The position numbers and the translations under genes were made by a program. Positions 34,260 through 43,078 of a DNA stretch of 64,000 bases are shown piece after piece. Where the stretch lies: contig NZ_JBHUJX010000008.1 of the NCBI RefSeq assembly GCF_042683745.1, positions 496,001 through 560,000 on the forward strand, read 5' to 3'. How positions within the stretch are numbered: the first letter of the stretch is position 1; every line of letters begins with the position of its first letter. The notes beneath the pieces were generated by a model. The model did not search any database, was not told the DNA's origin, and saw only the letters and a list, made by a program, of their open reading frames with translations. Source of the DNA: Pseudoneobacillus sp042683745 (GTDB taxonomy: Bacteria; Bacillota; Bacilli; Bacillales; Cytobacillaceae).

Positions 34260-35033
34260 ATGAACATTTATCAACATTTCCGACCAGAAGAACGTGAATT
34301 TATTGACCAAGTTTTATCTTGGAGACGTACAGTCGAAGATTCTTTTGCACCAAAACTGACGGATTTTCTTGATCCTCGTGAACAACAAATTGTCAAATAT
34401 GTGATTGGGGAAGATGGAGATATAAAATGTGATTTTTTTGGTGGTATTAACCATTCTGAAAGAAAAAGGGCAATTGTGGCTCCAAATTATTTTGTAATGG
34501 AGAAAGATGCCTTTCAGATTAGTATATTTGAAATGGATTACCCAAAAAAATTTATTACAATTGAACACCCCCAAGTTTTAGGCAGTTTGATGTCTTTAGG
34601 AATTAAGCGGGAAAAATTTGGCGACATTCTCATTAATGGGGATCAAATTCAAATTGTCGTTGCAAAAGAAATAAATTCGTATACCCAATTGCAATTTACT
34701 CAAGTAGGTCGTACAAAAATAAGTTTAAGTGAAATACCATTTAGCCAAGCTATCCCAATGAATATTACTTGGCTGGAAGAAGTGGAAACGGTCTCTTCCT
34801 TAAGATTAGATAGTGTGATTTCAACAATCTATAATATTTCCAGACAGAAATCCCAAACTTTATTAGCGCAGGGACTTGTAAAAGTTAATTTTAGGGCAAT
34901 TGAGAAACCCTCATTTGAATGTAGAGAATATGATATGATTTCCATTCGTGGATATGGAAGGGCAAAAATTAGCTCTATTGAGGGAAAAACAAAAAAAGAT
35001 AAATGGCGTATCACCGTAGGAAAGCAAAAATAA
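34260..35033 (+). CDS. ylmH: S4-domain RNA-binding protein YlmH
   Basis: 257 aa. An N-terminal domain of about 165 residues is followed by a C-terminal S4 RNA-binding domain (SSLRLDSVISTIYNISRQKSQTLLAQGLVKVN, about 180-212). In B. subtilis YlmH binds 50S subunits and takes part in ribosome-associated quality control, overlapping RqcP. rqcH is also present in this window. It is located between ylmG and divIVA, as usual, with TAGGAG before the ATG. Confidence 0.9.
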   Translation: MNIYQHFRPEEREFIDQVLSWRRTVEDSFAPKLTDFLDPREQQIVKYVIGEDGDIKCDFFGGINHSERKRAIVAPNYFVMEKDAFQISIFEMDYPKKFITIEHPQVLGSLMSLGIKREKFGDILINGDQIQIVVAKEINSYTQLQFTQVGRTKISLSEIPFSQAIPMNITWLEEVETVSSLRLDSVISTIYNISRQKSQTLLAQGLVKVNFRAIEKPSFECREYDMISIRGYGRAKISSIEGKTKKDKWRITVGKQK

Positions 35034-35116
35034 TTACTTTTTTGGCAGGAATAATGGGAAACCTGTCGAATTATGGATAATACATATATAGAAAACAGTT
35101 CTTGGGAGGTGGCGTC

Positions 35117-35635
35117 ATGCCGTTAACGCCGTTGGATATACACAATAAGGAATTTAATCGGGGATTCCGTGGTTATGATGAAGATGAAGTAAATGAATTT
35201 CTTGACCAGGTGATCAAAGATTATGAACTTATTCTTCGTGAGAAAAAAGAATTGGATGAGCGTCTCAGTGAAATGAATGATCGTTTAAAGCATTTTACAA
35301 ATATTGAGGAAACGTTAAATAAATCGATTGTCATTGCTCAAGAAGCTGGGGAAGATGTGAAACGAAACGCACAAAAAGAGGCAAAGTTAATTTTAAAAGA
35401 AGCTGAAAAAAATGCAGATCGAATTGTAAATGAAGCATTATCTAAAGCACGAAAAATTGCCTTAGAAATAGAAGACTTGAAGAAACAATCAAAAGTATTT
35501 AGAACACGATTTAAAATGTTAATTGAAGCCCAATTGGATATGCTAAATAATGATGATTGGGATCATTTACTTCAATATGAAGTGGATGCTACTGAATTAA
35601 AAAGTTTACAAACAGAAAGTGAAATAACATCTTGA
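35117..35635 (+). CDS. divIVA: Cell pole and septum protein DivIVA
   Basis: 172 aa. The N-terminal lipid-binding domain has the signature LTPLDIHNKEFNRGFRGYDEDEVNEFLDQV (about 3-32). Coiled coils follow (about 30-60 and 70-155). It recognises curved membrane at septa and poles, recruits MinJ/MinCD and helps chromosome anchoring in sporulation. ATG 35117 is chosen, with GGGAGGTGG upstream and the canonical MPLTPLDI start. Its stop codon overlaps the -35 of the ileS promoter. Confidence 0.95.
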   Translation: MPLTPLDIHNKEFNRGFRGYDEDEVNEFLDQVIKDYELILREKKELDERLSEMNDRLKHFTNIEETLNKSIVIAQEAGEDVKRNAQKEAKLILKEAEKNADRIVNEALSKARKIALEIEDLKKQSKVFRTRFKMLIEAQLDMLNNDDWDHLLQYEVDATELKSLQTESEITS

Positions 35636-35661
35636 CGAATGGCTGAGTATCAGCATATAAT
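35632..35661 (+). promoter_or_regulatory. Sigma-A promoter of the ileS T-box
   Basis: TTGACG (35632-35637) and TATAAT (35656-35661) with an 18-nt spacer. The -35 overlaps the divIVA stop codon. It is about 35 nt upstream of the T-box leader. Confidence 0.75.
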
Positions 35662-35689
35662 GACAGAATAATTTAATTACTGCTTATTG

Positions 35690-35942
35690 ACAATGACAGG
35701 GACAGTACATATTCAAAGAAGCTTTATTAGCGAGATGGGAAAGGTGAAAGCCCATTAAAGTATGTTTATGGAAGATCACCCTTGAGTTCTGATCTGAAAT
35801 CCATTTATTTGGATATTAAGTGAGGCGTATAATTCACGATACGAATGTAGAAAGAGTGGATTAGTTTTTCTAATCTATTAGGGTGGTACCACGGGAAAAG
35901 CCTTCTCGTCCCTTTTTTAGGGATGAGAGGTTTTTTTTATTT
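35690..35942 (+). promoter_or_regulatory. T-box riboswitch (isoleucine tRNA) with terminator
   Basis: The T-box core AGGGTGGTACCACG is at 35880-35893 and is followed by a terminator (CCTTCTCGTCCC with GGGATGAGAGG, 35901-35930, then eight T). Upstream is a stem I with the GCGAGATGGG and GGTGAAAGCCC elements. The probable specifier is ATC at 35775-35777 (context GAAGATCACC), an isoleucine codon agreeing with ileS downstream. Uncharged tRNA-Ile should stabilise the antiterminator. Confidence 0.93.
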
Positions 35943-36016
35943 TCTAGAAAAGTATGAATTGGTTCCCTTAAGGTTATATTGTCAAAAGCAATTGAAAGAT
36001 ATTGGAGGAAAAAATA

Positions 36017-38788
36017 ATGGATTTTAAAGATACTTTATTAATGCCGCAAACAGAATTTCCGATGAGAGGAAATTTACCGAAGCGTGAACCAGAAATTCAA
36101 GAAAAATGGTATGAAACGGATATTTATAGAAAGGTTCAAGACCGTACTAAAGGTCGCCCTTTGTATGTATTACATGATGGACCTCCATATGCAAATGGAG
36201 ATATCCATATCGGTCATGCTTTAAATAAAATTTTAAAAGATTTTATCGTTCGCTTTAAATCAATGAGTGGTTACCAAGCACCATATGTACCTGGTTGGGA
36301 TACACATGGATTACCAATTGAACAAGCGCTAACGAACAAAGGTGTTAAGCGTAAAGAAATGACGGTTGCAGAATTTAGAAAGCTTTGTGAAGAGTATGCA
36401 TATGAGCAAATTGATAATCAAAGAACTCAATTTAAACGTTTAGGTGTAAGAGGGGATTGGGAAAATCCATACATTACTTTAAAGCCGGAATACGAGGCGC
36501 AGCAAATTAAAGTGTTTGGTGAAATGGCGAAAAAAGGCTATATTTACAAAGGCTTAAAACCTGTATATTGGTCCCCATCTAGTGAATCTGCGTTAGCAGA
36601 AGCCGAGATCGAGTATAAGGATAAGCGCTCTGCATCGATTTATGTTAGTTTCAAGGTGGAAAATGGAAAAGGATTATTGGAAGAAGGAACAAATGTGATC
36701 ATCTGGACGACTACTCCTTGGACGATTCCAGCAAACCTTGCCATTTCCCTACATCCTGACTTAGAATATGTTGTCGTAGAGGCTAATGGAGAAAAATTTG
36801 TTGTTGCAGAAGAACTTCTTGAGGCAGTTACAAAGGAAATTGGTTGGGAAGAAACAAAGGTATTAAAGAAATTCAGTGGTAATGAAGCTGAGCATGTCGT
36901 TTGTAAGCACCCTTTATATGATCGAGAATCTATTATTGTCCTTGGGGAACATGTTACAACCGATGCCGGAACTGGATGTGTTCATACCGCACCTGGCCAT
37001 GGGGAAGATGATTTCCAAGTCGGACAAAAATATGGTTTAGATGTGTTATGCCCAGTAGATGACAAAGGCGTTATGACAAAAGAAGCGATTGGGTTTGAAG
37101 GTTTATTTTACGATGAAGCAAATAAACCAATTACCGAAAAGCTTGAAGAAGTTGGAGCTTTATTAAAACTTACCTTTATTACTCATTCTTACCCACATGA
37201 TTGGAGAACAAAAAAACCTGTTATTTTCCGAGCAACTGCACAATGGTTTGCTTCCATTAAAGATTTTCGAGAAGAGCTTTTAAAAGCCGTTGAAGAAACA
37301 AAATGGGTACCTGCATGGGGAGAAACTAGATTATTTAATATGGTTCGTGACCGTGGGGACTGGTGTATTTCTCGTCAACGTGCTTGGGGAGTTCCAATTC
37401 CTGTATTCTTCGCTGAAAATGGAGAAGCAATTATTACTGATGAAACAATCAATCATGTTTCTAATTTATTCCGTGAGCAAGGGTCAAATATTTGGTTTGA
37501 AAAAGAAGCAAAAGAATTATTACCAAATGGATTTACTCATCCTGGAAGTCCAAATGGTAAATTTACTAAAGAAACGGATATTATGGATGTTTGGTTCGAT
37601 TCAGGTTCGTCACATCAATCTGTATTGGAAGAAAGAGATGATCTACAAAGACCTGCTGATTTATATTTGGAAGGGTCTGATCAATATCGTGGTTGGTTTA
37701 ACTCATCTTTGTCTACGAGTGTAGCTGTAACAGGAAAAGCCCCATATAAAGGTGTTCTAAGTCATGGATTTGTTCTTGATGGTGAAGGACGTAAAATGAG
37801 TAAATCACTTGGAAATGTAGTAATTCCAGCTAAGGTAATGGATCAAATGGGTGCAGATATTTTACGTCTTTGGGTGGCTTCAGTAGATTACCAAGCAGAT
37901 GTGCGTGTTTCAGATGCTATTCTGAAGCAAGTAGCAGAGGTTTACCGTAAAATTCGTAATACCTTCCGTTTCCTATTAGGAAATCTTGCAGATTTTAATC
38001 CTAAAACAGATGCTATTGCATATGAAAATCTCCGTGAAGTAGATCGATACATGCTTGTTAAATTAAATAAACTAATCAAACATGTGACGGAATCATATGA
38101 GAAATTTGAATTCGCTAGTATATACCATGCAATTAATAATTTCTGTACTCTTGATTTAAGTGCATTCTATCTTGATTTTGCTAAAGATGTTTTATATATT
38201 GAGGCAAAAAATCATCCAGAACGTCGGGCAATTCAAACTGTACTACATGAAAGTTTGATGACGTTAACAAAGCTCGTGTCACCTATCCTGTCTCATACTG
38301 CTGATGAAGTATGGGGTTATATTCCTTCTGTCAATGAGGAAAGTGTACAGTTGACAGATATGCCTGAATATAAAGAAATAGAAAATGCGAAGGAGTTAGA
38401 GGAAAAGTGGAATAGTTTCTTGAAACTTCGTGATGATGTTCTAAAAGCACTTGAAGAAGCGAGAAATGAAAAAGTGATTGGAAAGTCTTTAACTGCGAAA
38501 GTTACATTGTACGTAAATGACAAGACAAAGGAATTACTAAATTCAATTAGCGAAAATTTACAGCAGCTCTTTATCGTTTCTGGCTTTGAAGTTGCAGGAA
38601 CTTACGAAGAAGCGCCTGAAAACGCACTAAAGCTTGAAACATCTGCTATTGTTATTTCTAAGGCTGAAGGAGAAACATGTGAGCGTTGTTGGATTGTAAC
38701 ACCAGAAGTTGGAAAGGTAGAAGAGTATCCAACACTTTGTACAAGATGTGCGGAAGTCATCAAAGAAAATTACGCTACTCAATCTTAA
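36017..38788 (+). CDS. ileS: Isoleucyl-tRNA synthetase
   Basis: A 923-aa class I synthetase. HIGH is visible in PPYANGDIHIGHALNK (about 57-72) and KMSKS in GRKMSKSLGN (about 593-602); the CP1 editing domain carries WTTTPWTIPANLA (about 236-248). The C-terminal zinc finger has CERC...CTRC (about 891-915). It charges tRNA-Ile and edits valine. ATG 36017 is chosen, with GGAGGAA just upstream; the in-frame TTG 36002 precedes the site. Regulated by the T-box in its leader. Confidence 0.97.
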   Translation: MDFKDTLLMPQTEFPMRGNLPKREPEIQEKWYETDIYRKVQDRTKGRPLYVLHDGPPYANGDIHIGHALNKILKDFIVRFKSMSGYQAPYVPGWDTHGLPIEQALTNKGVKRKEMTVAEFRKLCEEYAYEQIDNQRTQFKRLGVRGDWENPYITLKPEYEAQQIKVFGEMAKKGYIYKGLKPVYWSPSSESALAEAEIEYKDKRSASIYVSFKVENGKGLLEEGTNVIIWTTTPWTIPANLAISLHPDLEYVVVEANGEKFVVAEELLEAVTKEIGWEETKVLKKFSGNEAEHVVCKHPLYDRESIIVLGEHVTTDAGTGCVHTAPGHGEDDFQVGQKYGLDVLCPVDDKGVMTKEAIGFEGLFYDEANKPITEKLEEVGALLKLTFITHSYPHDWRTKKPVIFRATAQWFASIKDFREELLKAVEETKWVPAWGETRLFNMVRDRGDWCISRQRAWGVPIPVFFAENGEAIITDETINHVSNLFREQGSNIWFEKEAKELLPNGFTHPGSPNGKFTKETDIMDVWFDSGSSHQSVLEERDDLQRPADLYLEGSDQYRGWFNSSLSTSVAVTGKAPYKGVLSHGFVLDGEGRKMSKSLGNVVIPAKVMDQMGADILRLWVASVDYQADVRVSDAILKQVAEVYRKIRNTFRFLLGNLADFNPKTDAIAYENLREVDRYMLVKLNKLIKHVTESYEKFEFASIYHAINNFCTLDLSAFYLDFAKDVLYIEAKNHPERRAIQTVLHESLMTLTKLVSPILSHTADEVWGYIPSVNEESVQLTDMPEYKEIENAKELEEKWNSFLKLRDDVLKALEEARNEKVIGKSLTAKVTLYVNDKTKELLNSISENLQQLFIVSGFEVAGTYEEAPENALKLETSAIVISKAEGETCERCWIVTPEVGKVEEYPTLCTRCAEVIKENYATQS

Positions 38789-38798
38789 TCATGAAATG

Positions 38799-38830
38799 GA
38801 GGCTAAACTTTATGTTTAGCCTCTTTTTTG
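38799..38830 (+). terminator. Rho-independent terminator after ileS
   Basis: A perfect 10-bp stem (GAGGCTAAAC with GTTTAGCCTC), a 5-nt loop and TTTTTT. Confidence 0.92.
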
Positions 38831-38868
38831 CATAGATAGAAAATAAAACATTTTTGAGTTATTAAAAA

Positions 38869-39047
38869 TGTCCAGCGCAAGCGTCCTAACCCCGACGTAC
38901 AGGATGTACAAGTGTCGACAATGCGACAGGACGCTCACTTTTGTCGACCTCGAGGTCAAATGTTCGCCACCCAAAAAGTTCAAAGAACGACTTTCCGTGT
39001 GGGCAAGCATTTGCTTGTCGGGGCTCACAAAAGCGTCTACGCTTTTC
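38869..39047. repeat. Dispersed structured intergenic repeat, copy 3
   Basis: It begins TGTCCAGCGCAAGCGTCCT and ends AAGCGTCTACGCTTTTC. It shares the block ATGTTCGCCACCCAAAAAGT and the block AGCATTTGCTTGTCGGGGCT with copy 1, and its left end with copy 4. The extra interior has paired CGTACAGGATGTAC and GTCGAC motifs. Open frames through it are not genes. Confidence 0.75.
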
Positions 39048-39124
39048 TTTTTCCAATAGTTGTTCAGGTTGTTTTTTTCTATGGGACAAATACTATTCTT
39101 AATATCGTTACGGAGGTGTTAGGA

Positions 39125-39415
39125 ATGAAAGTTTTTGAAAAGAAGCTTTATGAGGAACTCCGTGATTTTGAACGAGAAATGAAAAGTAAATTAGATAGAA
39201 ATTTGGTAGATGAAAGAATTAAATGTTTTGTTGAAGCAGAATTAAAGGATATTCAGGTTACACTTTGTAAAATTGAAGATGGTCAATTCGGTAGATGTGA
39301 AATGTCTGGCGAGCTTATCCCGTTTGATCTATTATCATTCGTTCCTACTGCGAAGACATTCAATGATTTTAAAAAAATAAAAGCTTTTTATAAAATACCG
39401 CACTCCTATAAATAA
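39125..39415 (+). CDS. ylyA: DksA/TraR-like protein YlyA
   Basis: A 96-aa protein with an N-terminal helical coiled region and a degenerate DksA/TraR zinc-finger segment (GRCEMSGELIPFDLLSFVPTAKT, about 58-80). Only one of the usual four Cys remains, so zinc binding is unlikely. YlyA of B. subtilis sits between ileS and lspA and modulates forespore sigma-G-dependent transcription through RNA polymerase. This copy is shorter than the B. subtilis protein. GGAGGTG lies 6 nt before ATG 39125; upstream in-frame codons lie in the repeat. Confidence 0.78.
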   Translation: MKVFEKKLYEELRDFEREMKSKLDRNLVDERIKCFVEAELKDIQVTLCKIEDGQFGRCEMSGELIPFDLLSFVPTAKTFNDFKKIKAFYKIPHSYK

Positions 39416-39492
39416 TTGGGATCATTGTCGTAAGGTTTATAATTGTGATAAAATGCAAAGGAACGATTGAAATTAGGTTTGGAGGTTTCTTA

Positions 39493-39954
39493 GTGTTTTA
39501 TTACATAATTGCTTTATTTGTTATTTTATTGGACCAATTAACGAAATGGCTTATTGTGAAAAATATGGAACTTGGAGAAAGTATAGCGATTATTGAGGAT
39601 TTTCTCTATATTACCTCACACAGGAATCGTGGTGCGGCTTGGGGAATATTACAGGGGCAAATGTGGTTTTTTTATATTATAACTGTAGTAGTGATTATCG
39701 GAATTATTTATTATATTCAAAAGCTGGCTAAAGAAAAAAAATTATTTGGTATATCATTAGGTCTTATGCTTGGTGGTGCAATAGGGAACTTTATTGATCG
39801 TGTATTACGAAAAGAAGTTGTCGATTTTGTCAATACATATATATTCAATTATGACTTCCCAGTTTTCAATGTTGCTGATGCAGCACTTTGTGTCGGAGTT
39901 GGACTTTTAATGGTGCAAATGGTAAGAGAAGAGCGAGAAGCTAAGAAGGGGTAA
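39493..39954 (+). CDS. lspA: Lipoprotein signal peptidase (signal peptidase II)
   Basis: A 153-aa membrane aspartic protease with four helices. Family motifs are DQLTKWLI (about 12-19), HRNRGAAWGILQG (about 44-56), GGAIGNFIDR (catalytic Asp about 103) and VFNVADAAL (second catalytic Asp about 130). It removes signal peptides from prolipoproteins. The start is GTG 39493, with GGAGGT 6 nt upstream; an ATG-initiated longer frame would add a non-conserved polar extension. It is followed 5 nt later by the pseudouridine synthase. Confidence 0.95.
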   Translation: MFYYIIALFVILLDQLTKWLIVKNMELGESIAIIEDFLYITSHRNRGAAWGILQGQMWFFYIITVVVIIGIIYYIQKLAKEKKLFGISLGLMLGGAIGNFIDRVLRKEVVDFVNTYIFNYDFPVFNVADAALCVGVGLLMVQMVREEREAKKG

Positions 39955-39959
39955 AATGA

Positions 39960-40871
39960 ATGGAAAAGTTAGAACACATCATCCAAGAAGATCAAAAACA
40001 AGATCGAATTGATAAAGTATTAAGTAGTTTAAACGCTGAATGGTCTAGAACTCAAGTTCAGCAATGGATAAAAGATGGTCATGTGCTAGTAAATGGCCAA
40101 AAGGTAAAAACGAATTATAAATGTAGTTTAAACGATTCAATCGAAATTTTGATCCCTGAGCCTGAAGTGCTTGATGTGTTACCAGAAGAGATGAATTTAG
40201 ATATTTATTATGAGGATCAAGATGTACTAGTCGTAAATAAGCCAAAGGGGATGGTTGTTCATCCTGCGCCTGGGCATACAACGGGGACATTGGTAAATGG
40301 ATTAATGGCTCATTGTAAGGATTTATCGGGTATTAATGGGGTATTGAGACCTGGTATCGTTCATCGAATCGATAAAGACACATCAGGACTATTAATGGTC
40401 GCTAAAAATGATTTAGCTCATGAAAGTCTTGTGAATCAATTAGTAGCTAAAACGGTAACAAGAAAATATAAAGCTGTTGTTCATGGCCATATTCCTCATG
40501 ATTTCGGAACAATTGATGCACCGATTGGGCGTGACACGAAAGATCGTCAAAGTATGACTGTCGTAGATAATGGAAAAACAGCGGTCACCCACTTTCATGT
40601 ATTGGAAAGATTTAAGGAATTTACGTTTGTGGAGTGTCAACTTGAAACTGGGAGAACTCATCAGATTCGTGTACACATGAAGTATATTGGCTATCCGCTT
40701 GCTGGTGATCCTAAATATGGTCCAAGAAAAACATTAGAGTTAGAGGGACAAGCTCTACATGCTGGTCTATTAGGTTTTAAACATCCACGTACAGGAGAGT
40801 ATTTAGAATTTGAAGCTCCACTACCTCAACCGTTTGAGGAACTTCTAGATGAACTAAGAAAAAATCATTGA
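39960..40871 (+). CDS. ylyB: RluD-family pseudouridine synthase (YlyB)
   Basis: 303 aa. N-terminal S4 domain (QDRIDKVLSSLNAEWSRTQVQQWIKDGHVLVNG, about 14-46), then a catalytic domain with HRIDKDTSGLL (catalytic Asp, about 137-147) and ETGRTHQIRVHMKYIG (about 224-239). It converts uridines in 23S rRNA. It forms an operon with lspA. The promoter for the pyr operon begins inside its stop codon. Confidence 0.92.
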   Translation: MEKLEHIIQEDQKQDRIDKVLSSLNAEWSRTQVQQWIKDGHVLVNGQKVKTNYKCSLNDSIEILIPEPEVLDVLPEEMNLDIYYEDQDVLVVNKPKGMVVHPAPGHTTGTLVNGLMAHCKDLSGINGVLRPGIVHRIDKDTSGLLMVAKNDLAHESLVNQLVAKTVTRKYKAVVHGHIPHDFGTIDAPIGRDTKDRQSMTVVDNGKTAVTHFHVLERFKEFTFVECQLETGRTHQIRVHMKYIGYPLAGDPKYGPRKTLELEGQALHAGLLGFKHPRTGEYLEFEAPLPQPFEELLDELRKNH

Positions 40872-40896
40872 CAAAATTCGAGTCTTTCTATAAGAT
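40868..40896 (+). promoter_or_regulatory. Sigma-A promoter of the pyr operon
   Basis: A perfect -35 TTGACA (40868-40873) overlaps the ylyB stop codon. TAAGAT at 40891-40896 with 17-nt spacing is the best -10, a 4-of-6 match. The start would be a few nt before the PyrR leader. Confidence 0.55.
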
Positions 40897-40914
40897 AATG
40901 ATTAGTTAAATAAG

Positions 40915-41031
40915 TCCTTTAAATCAGTCCCGTGAGGCTGAGAAGGAAACGGATATTAATTTAGGGATAGATTATCCCGATTTAATTGTGACTCGTTTAC
41001 CCTCTCATCAACCGGTGAGAGGGTTTTTTGT
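40915..41031 (+). promoter_or_regulatory. PyrR-dependent attenuator 1 (pyrR leader)
   Basis: The PyrR-binding loop element CAGTCCCGTGAGGCT is at 40926-40940, followed by an antiterminator region and a terminator (ACCCTCTCA at 40999-41007, TGAGAGGGT at 41016-41024, then TTTTTT). PyrR with UMP or UTP should favour termination. Confidence 0.92.
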
Positions 41032-41076
41032 CGAATACAAACCCGTTTCCAATAAAAATGGAAGAAGGTGAAAAGA

Positions 41077-41619
41077 ATGACTAAAAAAGCAGTTGTTTTA
41101 GATGAGCAGGCAATCAGACGTGCTCTAACACGAATAGCCCATGAGATTATTGAAAAAAATAAAGGGATTGAAAATTGTGTACTAGTAGGCATTAAGACAA
41201 GAGGGATTCCTATCGCTAAACGTCTTGCAGAAAAAATCGCTCAAATTGAAGAAAAAGAAATTAGCTTCGGCGAAATAGATATTACCTTATATCGAGATGA
41301 TTTAACTAAAAAGACTAACGACAATGAGCCACTTGTAAAAGGATCGGACATCCCATTTGAGATTACAAACCAAAAGGTTATTCTCGTAGATGATGTATTA
41401 TACACTGGCAGAACAGTAAGGGCGGCAATGGATGCCTTGATGGATATAGGAAGACCTTCAGCGATACAATTAGCGGTTTTAGTTGATAGAGGTCATCGTG
41501 AATTACCAATTCGTGCAGACTATGTTGGTAAAAACATTCCGACCTCTAGTGATGAAAAAATAGTCGTTGAATTGAATGAAATAGATGAAATCGAACAAGT
41601 TAGTATTTTTGATAAATAA
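41077..41619 (+). CDS. pyrR: Bifunctional pyr attenuation protein / uracil phosphoribosyltransferase PyrR
   Basis: 180 aa, type I PRTase fold. The PRPP-binding motif VILVDDVLYTGRTVRAAMDAL is at about 96-116 and the N-terminal LDEQAIRRALTRIAHEI segment is diagnostic of PyrR. It binds the three pyr leaders and represses the operon when UMP is high. ATG 41077 is chosen, with GAAGGTG upstream, giving the B. subtilis length; the in-frame GTG 41068 is part of that site. Confidence 0.96.
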   Translation: MTKKAVVLDEQAIRRALTRIAHEIIEKNKGIENCVLVGIKTRGIPIAKRLAEKIAQIEEKEISFGEIDITLYRDDLTKKTNDNEPLVKGSDIPFEITNQKVILVDDVLYTGRTVRAAMDALMDIGRPSAIQLAVLVDRGHRELPIRADYVGKNIPTSSDEKIVVELNEIDEIEQVSIFDK

Positions 41620-41624
41620 ATAGC

Positions 41625-41738
41625 ACACCCTTTAAATGAAGTCCTGTGAGGCTGTCGAAGGGGTAAAGACAAAAGATCAAACTCTTTTGCCTTTTCCTAC
41701 CCTCTTTGCGCCTACTTATTGCAAGAGGGTTTTATTAT
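41625..41738 (+). promoter_or_regulatory. PyrR-dependent attenuator 2 (pyrR-pyrP)
   Basis: The binding loop AAGTCCTGTGAGGCTGTCGAAGG starts at about 41640 and is followed by a terminator (ACCCTCTTTGC with TTGCAAGAGGGT, about 41699-41731, then TTTTATT). The loop consensus is shared with the other two leaders. Confidence 0.9.
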
Positions 41739-41768
41739 GGAGAAAACTAAGACTGAGGAGAAATGAAA

Positions 41769-43076
41769 ATGAGTAAACCAATATTAGATGTAAATGATGT
41801 GCCAAATAAATTTCAATGGTTATCTTTAAGTTTACAACACTTATTCGCCATGTTTGGAGCAACCATTCTTGTACCATATTTAGTAGGTTTAAGCCCTGCG
41901 ATTGCTCTAATTTCAAGTGGTCTTGGTACGATTGCCTTCTTAATCGTAACGAAATGGCAAGTACCGGCTTATCTTGGTTCTTCCTTCGCATTTATTGCAC
42001 CAGTCATAGCTGCCAAAGCTGCAGGTGGTCCAGGTGCCGCGATGATGGGAACCTTCTTAGCTGGACTTGTTTACGGTGTAGTTGCCTTAATGATAAAAGG
42101 TGTAGGTTACCGTTGGATCATGAATCTTCTTCCACCAATTGTCGTTGGACCAGTTATCATCGTAATTGGATTGGCTATCTCAGGAGTGGCGGTTGACATG
42201 GCTATGAATGATCAAGTTACACATGAATATAGCTTGTTACTTTTTTCGATAGCATTAGTGACTTTAGCTGCTACGATTATCTGCTCGATCTTCTTTAAAG
42301 GGATTATGAGTTTAATCCCAATCTTGTTTGGAATAATTATTGGATATTTGTATGCACTTGCAGTTGGGGTTGTCGATTTTACTCCAGTAAAGGAAGCAAA
42401 ATGGTTTCAAATGCCTGACTTCTTAATACCAGGAGTTGATTATTCGATCAAGTTTTCTTGGAAGATTGTTCTATTAATGGTTCCCGTTGCGGTAGTTACT
42501 TTGTCTGAGCATATCGGTCATCAGCTAGTATTAAGTAAAGTAGTTGGTAGAGATTATATTAAAAATCCTGGTTTGCATCGTTCTATTTTAGGAGATGGAA
42601 TGGCGACAATGATTTCAGGATTAATAGGTGGTCCACCAAAGACAACTTACGGTGAAAATATCGGTGTTCTAGCAATCACAAGAGTTTATAGTGTGTATGT
42701 CATTTTTGGAGCAGCAGTTTTAGCAACGGTTTTCGGATTCGTAGGGAAAATTACAGCTCTTATCGGTACTATACCAACTGCGGTAATGGGAGGCGTTTCG
42801 ATCCTTCTATTCGGAATTATTGCTTCTTCAGGGTTACGAATGTTAGTAGATAATAAAATTGATTTTGGCGATAAACGAAACTTAGTAATTTCTTCAGTCA
42901 TACTCGTGATTGGAATCGGTGGTGCCTTTATTAAAGTATCTGATGAATTACAAATCCAAGGCATGGCACTAGCAGCCATTTGTGGAGTCATTTTAAACTT
43001 AATTTTACCTGGCAGAGAACCAGTGAAAGATAATTTATTCGATGAAGAAATAAATAAAGAAGATCAAGTAGCGTAA
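41769..43076 (+). CDS. pyrP: Uracil permease PyrP
   Basis: 435 aa, a nucleobase:cation symporter-2 (UraA-type) protein with about 14 helices. Visible motifs are LQHLFAMFGATILVPYLVG (about 25-43), SSFAFIAPV (about 71-79), the VVTLSEHIGHQ stretch with the substrate-binding Glu (about 236-246), and GGPPKTTYGENIGVLAITRVYS (about 285-306). It imports uracil with protons. ATG 41769 gives 8-nt spacing to TGAGGAG; ATG 41763 is too close. Confidence 0.95.
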   Translation: MSKPILDVNDVPNKFQWLSLSLQHLFAMFGATILVPYLVGLSPAIALISSGLGTIAFLIVTKWQVPAYLGSSFAFIAPVIAAKAAGGPGAAMMGTFLAGLVYGVVALMIKGVGYRWIMNLLPPIVVGPVIIVIGLAISGVAVDMAMNDQVTHEYSLLLFSIALVTLAATIICSIFFKGIMSLIPILFGIIIGYLYALAVGVVDFTPVKEAKWFQMPDFLIPGVDYSIKFSWKIVLLMVPVAVVTLSEHIGHQLVLSKVVGRDYIKNPGLHRSILGDGMATMISGLIGGPPKTTYGENIGVLAITRVYSVYVIFGAAVLATVFGFVGKITALIGTIPTAVMGGVSILLFGIIASSGLRMLVDNKIDFGDKRNLVISSVILVIGIGGAFIKVSDELQIQGMALAAICGVILNLILPGREPVKDNLFDEEINKEDQVA

Positions 43077-43078
43077 TA

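Noticed and set aside
37290..37724. A 144-codon frame on the plus strand inside ileS
   Set aside because: It lies wholly within the intact ileS frame, in another phase, with no recognisable domain.
38868..39124. Open frames running through repeat copy 3, including a long one leading into ylyA
   Set aside because: The upstream codons lie in the repeat, have no ribosome binding site and give low-complexity Cys/Arg/Lys-rich sequence; the real start at 39125 has a good site.
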